Below are positions 28,801-31,289 of a stretch of DNA of 31,289 nucleotides, piece after piece (the stretch's first letter is position 1; the number at the start of each line of letters is the position of its first letter). The notes below the pieces were generated by a model, which saw only the letters and a program-made list of their open reading frames with translations, was not told the DNA's origin and searched no databases. Source of the DNA: a virus; the IMG/VR virus record IMGVR_UViG_3300025127_000008, positions 1 through 31,289 of that record, one strand, 5' to 3'. The position numbers and the translations under genes are program-made.

Positions 28801-28994
28801 TAGATAGATTTGGTGCAAACAATTCAAGTATGTTTAATATGACAAATAAAACTAATGCAAAAGTTAAATATGTAATGTTTTTAAATACATACCCTGTAGT
28901 AATGATTAAAGGCGGAACGGTTACTGGTTCACTTGCTACTTCTGGAACTTATTCAATAGGTGATGGAAATGGTGATTTACAAAGTACATCTTAA
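25827..28994 (+). CDS. Large tail hub/tip protein with FN3-like C-terminal region
   Basis: This is a 1055-residue protein, the largest here. The N-terminal part has IQKVFVPFTQTFNVPASKIN and FNIEGFDARKKTPSEL, a start I associate with baseplate hub-type proteins of flavobacterial phages. The middle (about 200-700) is a mix of beta and helix, with DLADKFILNNNEYRINKIST near the end. From about residue 770 the sequence becomes Thr/Ser-rich; one section with EYGYLYSTSSTNLS and PAILYYRFYARTNT resembles a fibronectin type III-like domain, and the end looks fibre-like. It probably forms the tail tip that contacts the host. Confidence 0.68.
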   Translation: MLQLQIYFDGQQVELFKDESIVLTQSIQDIKDIQKVFVPFTQTFNVPASKINNKIFQHFYNFNIEGFDARKKTPSELHLNYKLFKKGKIKLEGVQLKNNEPHTYKLTFYGDTINLKDVVGEDKLSALDQLGKYSFDWTDTNISTYMSNGLDVVTPTGTMTDAVIVPLITHTARLLFDSNSAVVNTDTIKNINPAAGTSTDYGVPYSQLKPAIRLLAIIQAIEIEYDLTFSTDFFNETNTAFFNLYMWMHNKEGDFQTNQDAQYQGKNITNVVDDKQFFTGFKNASYSSFLDDIIARDYYKGKNNSKIFRKMNVTVVPSGAAVYTLVIKKDGQEFQRFEGLTGTTSLGQSATLKNKDWLEHEDGVFTFFIETEAVSSYTITVELIVDKKGTLLSRPKGSFQLTAAKTSDDPANPLQLVPDIKVIDFLTGIFKMFNLTAFQDNDGIIQVKTLDNFYSSSTTVHDITPFVDKTETITDAVLPFKEIDFGYEGTESFLANNHYQIANTKWGALDYEAPNKFDGKVYNIELPFEHFKYEHLFIQANNVVSVNDSGVQYGYSVDESQNPYLGKPLIFYAAKSTATIRTLNLANTAGASVANPYIPLNCEDKGSTYLAGKQSLNFNAEFDEFSRQVNQVSLFKTYYETYVKDMFDLRKRLTSVKAYLPMNIIFKLDLADKFILNNNEYRINKISTNFETEQSSLELTNIFEEPVFKTLKVLQDNCLTVDTTTITADTIDVKVDSGCDNQFTLPSIKTGIPSATVNNPASVFTDTSLTVTPPTIAVDQIPVSTTTKVFFSHQITAIGKVGNTQKLDEYGYLYSTSSTNLSSTDDIDTLKAFGDVTTVPFTPTLAVIKVLLDNGLSVKSTYEKAGLTHPAILYYRFYARTNTDVQNDKADAISSVVSASTVPSAVSQYNNANGENLVGVAGSTGYLTDTSPLGFFKANFKNYGGEDQEGFIIYQITNLTETTAKEIIEWLTSTATPAVDTYYDISHTFKALDRFGANNSSMFNMTNKTNAKVKYVMFLNTYPVVMIKGGTVTGSLATSGTYSIGDGNGDLQSTS

Positions 28995-29004
28995 ACAAAA
29001 AGAT

Positions 29005-29145
29005 ATGATACAGAATATATTAGATTTATTAGAATTTGCAAGAAGCGAGAAATGGTCAGGGCAATATATAGATATAGCTATGGGTAAAAACAAATACCCT
29101 GAATCAATAAGAGAAGCATACAAACAATTTAAGCAGCAATTATGA
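29005..29145 (+). CDS. Small hypothetical protein between hub and tape measure
   Basis: A 46-residue protein starts at ATG 29005, ten bases after the hub stop; a longer version from 28960 would overlap the hub gene and is less likely. It reads MIQNILDLLEFARSEKWSGQ and ends EAYKQFKQQL, helical and charged. Its stop overlaps the tape measure start (ATGA). It may be a small tail-tip or chaperone factor; function is unknown. Confidence 0.6.
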   Translation: MIQNILDLLEFARSEKWSGQYIDIAMGKNKYPESIREAYKQFKQQL

Positions 29146-30746
29146 GTTTAAAAAAAATTATAGAGGTAGAAGCTAAAGTAGATGATGCCAAAAAAGGTTT
29201 AGATAGTGTAAATGAAAGTGTACAACGTATAGATAAAAACCTTGAAGAAGTTAAGGATACAACAAGTGGTGTTTCTAAAGGTGTAAAAGGTATTGGGAAT
29301 GCTTTAAAAGCTGCTGGTATTGGTTTAGCTATTGCAGCATTTTCTAAACTTGCAGAAGTATTTAACCAGAATCAAAAAGTTACAGATGCATTTAATACAA
29401 CATTTGAGGTATTAAGTTTAGCTTTTAATGATTTTTTCAATTTCCTTTCAAAAAATATTAGCACCGCCACAGGTTTTATAGATTCTATATTTGGCAGCAA
29501 AACTTTAAAAAATATTACTGAATTTTCAAGATTAATAGGGGTAGAAATACTAACAAGAGTTAAAAATCTAATAGAAGGTATAGGTGGGTTAGGTAGTGCT
29601 TTATTAAAAGTTTTTAGTGGAGATTTTGCAGGAGCATACGAAACTGCTTCAGAAGCGGTAGGTAATTTAGGCGATGCGGTAGTAGGAAACGTACAAGATA
29701 CTGTAAAAATGGATGAAGCGGTAACTAAAGTTACAAATAAAATAACAAATTATGCTAAATCAACTTTATCTGCTGCAAAAGCAACAGTAGATTTAAATAA
29801 ACAAGCAGAAGTAGCTAATGTTATTAATCAAGGGTTAATAGAAAAGTATGATAGACAAGCAGAGCAACAAAGACAAATAAGAGATGATGAAAGTAAAACT
29901 ATTGAAGAACGTATTGCTGCAAATGAAGAACTTGGTAGAATATTAGATGAGCAAAGTGAAAAAATGCTTGAAAATGTTGATATAACAATTAAAGCAGCAC
30001 AAGCAGAATACGATAAAAACCAAAACCAAGAAAACTACATAGCATTATTAGAAGCACAAAATGAACGTGAAGCTGTACTTGCACAAATAGAAGGTTTTAG
30101 ATCGGAACAATTAATAAACCGTATTTCTTTAGAACGTGAAGTAGCAGATATAAAAACAGAAGCTGATGAAAAAGAAATAGAAAGAAAAGAAAAGTTAATT
30201 GAATTAGAAAAACAAAAAAAGCAAGGCGTAATGGATGCTATGGATGCTGTAGCTATGGCAGCAGGTGAAGAAAGTAAAATAGCAAAAGCATTGTTTCTTT
30301 TAAAAACAGGAATGATACTTAAAGAACAAATAATGGCTGCACAAGCTACTATGCAAAGAATTTTAGCATCAGCAGCAGAATCAGGAGTAGATGGTGCAAA
30401 AGGGTTTATGAAAGCAGCATCAGCAGCACCTCCTCCTGCTAACGTACCTTTAATAGCAATATTTGCAGCACAAGCAGCAGGTATAGCAATGAGTATTAAG
30501 AGTGCAGTAAGTACTGCTAAATCTATGGTTGGTAGTCAAGCTGGTGGTAGTGTAGGTGGTAGTGGTAGTGTATCTACACCACAAGCACCATCATTTAATA
30601 TAGTAGGAGCAGCACCTGAAAACCAATTAGCACAAGCAATAGGTGAACAAGAAGAAAAACCTATAAAAGCATTCGTAGTAAGTAATGAAGTAACTAACGC
30701 ACAAGCATTAGAACGTAATATAGTAGAAGGTGCATCAATTGGATAA
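29142..30746 (+). CDS. Tape measure protein
   Basis: This is a 534-residue protein. It begins with a charged coiled-coil (EVEAKVDDAKKGLDSVNESV), then hydrophobic Gly/Ala-rich helices (ALKAAGIGLAIAAFSKLA; SALLKVFSGDFAGAY), a long charged coiled coil (about 215-370), a second hydrophobic region (about 400-455, NVPLIAIFAAQAAGIAM) and a Gly/Ser-rich end. Alternating coiled coil and hydrophobic helices is characteristic of tape measures, which set tail length. At about 0.15 nm per residue this would give a tail of roughly 80 nm. It is the last tail gene and precedes the protease. Confidence 0.75.
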   Translation: MSLKKIIEVEAKVDDAKKGLDSVNESVQRIDKNLEEVKDTTSGVSKGVKGIGNALKAAGIGLAIAAFSKLAEVFNQNQKVTDAFNTTFEVLSLAFNDFFNFLSKNISTATGFIDSIFGSKTLKNITEFSRLIGVEILTRVKNLIEGIGGLGSALLKVFSGDFAGAYETASEAVGNLGDAVVGNVQDTVKMDEAVTKVTNKITNYAKSTLSAAKATVDLNKQAEVANVINQGLIEKYDRQAEQQRQIRDDESKTIEERIAANEELGRILDEQSEKMLENVDITIKAAQAEYDKNQNQENYIALLEAQNEREAVLAQIEGFRSEQLINRISLEREVADIKTEADEKEIERKEKLIELEKQKKQGVMDAMDAVAMAAGEESKIAKALFLLKTGMILKEQIMAAQATMQRILASAAESGVDGAKGFMKAASAAPPPANVPLIAIFAAQAAGIAMSIKSAVSTAKSMVGSQAGGSVGGSGSVSTPQAPSFNIVGAAPENQLAQAIGEQEEKPIKAFVVSNEVTNAQALERNIVEGASIG

Positions 30747-30770
30747 CAAAATAGATAAATAATTATTGTA
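30745..30770 (+). promoter_or_regulatory. Candidate phage late promoter (AACAAA-N12-TTATTGTA)
   Basis: AACAAA at 30745-30750 and TTATTGTA at 30763-30770 are perfect matches with the 12-base gap. Five bases follow to the ATG at 30776. It opens the head operon. Confidence 0.65.
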
Positions 30771-30775
30771 TTAAT

Positions 30776-31289
30776 ATGGACATAGTAGAACTTTTTATAG
30801 ATGAAAATGATGAGGTTTCTGGAATAGAAGCAATATCAGTGGTAGAAAACCCAGCAATAGAAGAAAACTTTATAGCACTTAAAAATCAAGAGTTTAAACT
30901 TGCAGAAGTAGACAAGGAAAAACGTATACTTATGGGTGCTGCTTTGATACCTAACAAACCTATATACCGTACAAACGGTGAGCAGGAGTATTATATATAT
31001 TTTAGTCAAGCAACTGTAAGAAAAGCAAGTGAATTATTTTTTATAAAAGGTAACCAAAACAACTCAACATTAGAACACCAATTAGAACTTAAAGGTTTAA
31101 CTGCTGTAGAAAGTTGGATAGTAGAAAGTGAACAAGATAAAAGCAGAATGTACGATTTAAACGTGCCTATTGGTACTTGGATGGTATCTATGAAAGTTAA
31201 TAACGATGATGTTTGGAAAAAAGTAAAAGCAGGTGAGGTAAAAGGGTTTAGTATAGAAGGCTACTTTGCTGATAAATTAGAAAGACCTA
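30776..31289 (+). CDS. Prohead (capsid maturation) protease, XkdF-like/S78_2, N-terminal part
   Basis: The gene starts at ATG 30776, five bases after a late promoter motif, and continues across the circular junction into 1-618 (334 residues in total). The N-terminus reads MDIVELFIDENDEVSGIEAI with SVVENPAIEENFIAL, the usual opening of XkdF-like proteases in Bacteroidota phages. ILMGAALIPNKPIYR and STLEHQLELKG follow; H101 in LEHQ is the probable catalytic histidine. The serine (S159, GFSIEG) is inside the repeated 127 bases. The protein cleaves scaffold and capsid during maturation. Confidence 0.88.
   Translation, partial: MDIVELFIDENDEVSGIEAISVVENPAIEENFIALKNQEFKLAEVDKEKRILMGAALIPNKPIYRTNGEQEYYIYFSQATVRKASELFFIKGNQNNSTLEHQLELKGLTAVESWIVESEQDKSRMYDLNVPIGTWMVSMKVNNDDVWKKVKAGEVKGFSIEGYFADKLERP
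31163..31289. repeat. Terminal direct repeat, right copy (circular assembly overlap)
   Basis: It is identical to 1-127, and the reading frame is continuous from 30776 through this copy. Removing one copy gives the 31,162 bp circle. Confidence 0.95.

Noticed and set aside
1-31289. Clustered consensus DnaA boxes marking an origin
   Set aside because: Reading by eye I found no clear cluster of TTATCCACA-type sites; a computed scan would be needed before proposing an origin.
1-31289. CRISPR array, tRNA gene or insertion sequence
   Set aside because: No regularly spaced repeats, no terminal inverted repeats with a transposase, and no cloverleaf-like segment were noticed; gaps between genes are too short for most such elements.

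Overview
The window is one complete, circularly assembled genome of a tailed dsDNA phage. Bases 1-127 are repeated exactly at 31163-31289, so the unique circle is 31,162 bp, and the prohead protease gene runs across the artificial ends. Every convincing gene is on the + strand, genes are tightly packed (many TAATG, ATGA or TTGA stop/start overlaps), and the DNA is AT-rich. The host is most likely a member of the Bacteroidota, probably a flavobacterium. This rests on TTTG-N19-TAnnTTTG-type promoters, few Shine-Dalgarno sites, and phage protein families I associate with that phylum. A tape-measure protein, a tail-tube-like protein and a gp10-like tail protein, with no sheath seen, point to siphovirus morphology. 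I see no integrase or repressor, so there is no evidence for lysogeny.

Layout, reading round the circle: small and large terminase (19358-20759); a single-gene unit with its own promoter and terminator (20842-21123); two small genes; a tail-assembly-chaperone-like gene with a probable -1 frameshift (21628-22364); tail terminator-like, gp10-like, repeat-bearing, baseplate and hub genes (22361-28994); tape measure (29142-30746); prohead protease across the ends (30776-618); a cysteine-rich protein, two paralogous coiled-coil proteins, scaffold, decoration, major capsid (620-3919); tail tube (4037-4585); portal and head-tail connector (5026-7452); tail-fibre module (7552-9851); lysis module (9855-11772); a NinG-like gene (12245-12643); then the early region with an ERF annealing protein, SSB-like protein, RecA/DnaB-like ATPase, sigma-like factor, two PD-(D/E)XK nucleases, an HNH endonuclease and a stand-alone DnaA domain IV (13242-19318).

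The main discovery is a two-part motif, AACAAA-N12-TTATTGTA, always with the 12-base gap. It lies upstream of seven genes, all late (terminase small subunit, tail chaperone, protease, a coiled-coil gene, scaffold, the gene before portal, first tail-fibre gene). In six of seven it ends 5-6 bases before the start codon. I interpret it as a phage-specific late promoter, possibly read by the sigma-like factor at 15545-16093 and possibly giving leaderless mRNAs. The early region instead has host-type promoters.

Other notable points are a 26-residue CDGSH-like iron-sulphur microprotein in the lysis module, four terminators sharing an invariant AGAAAT loop with covarying stems, a gene at 12794-13156 whose open frame begins without a normal start codon behind a strong promoter and palindrome, and a scrambled head/tail gene order.
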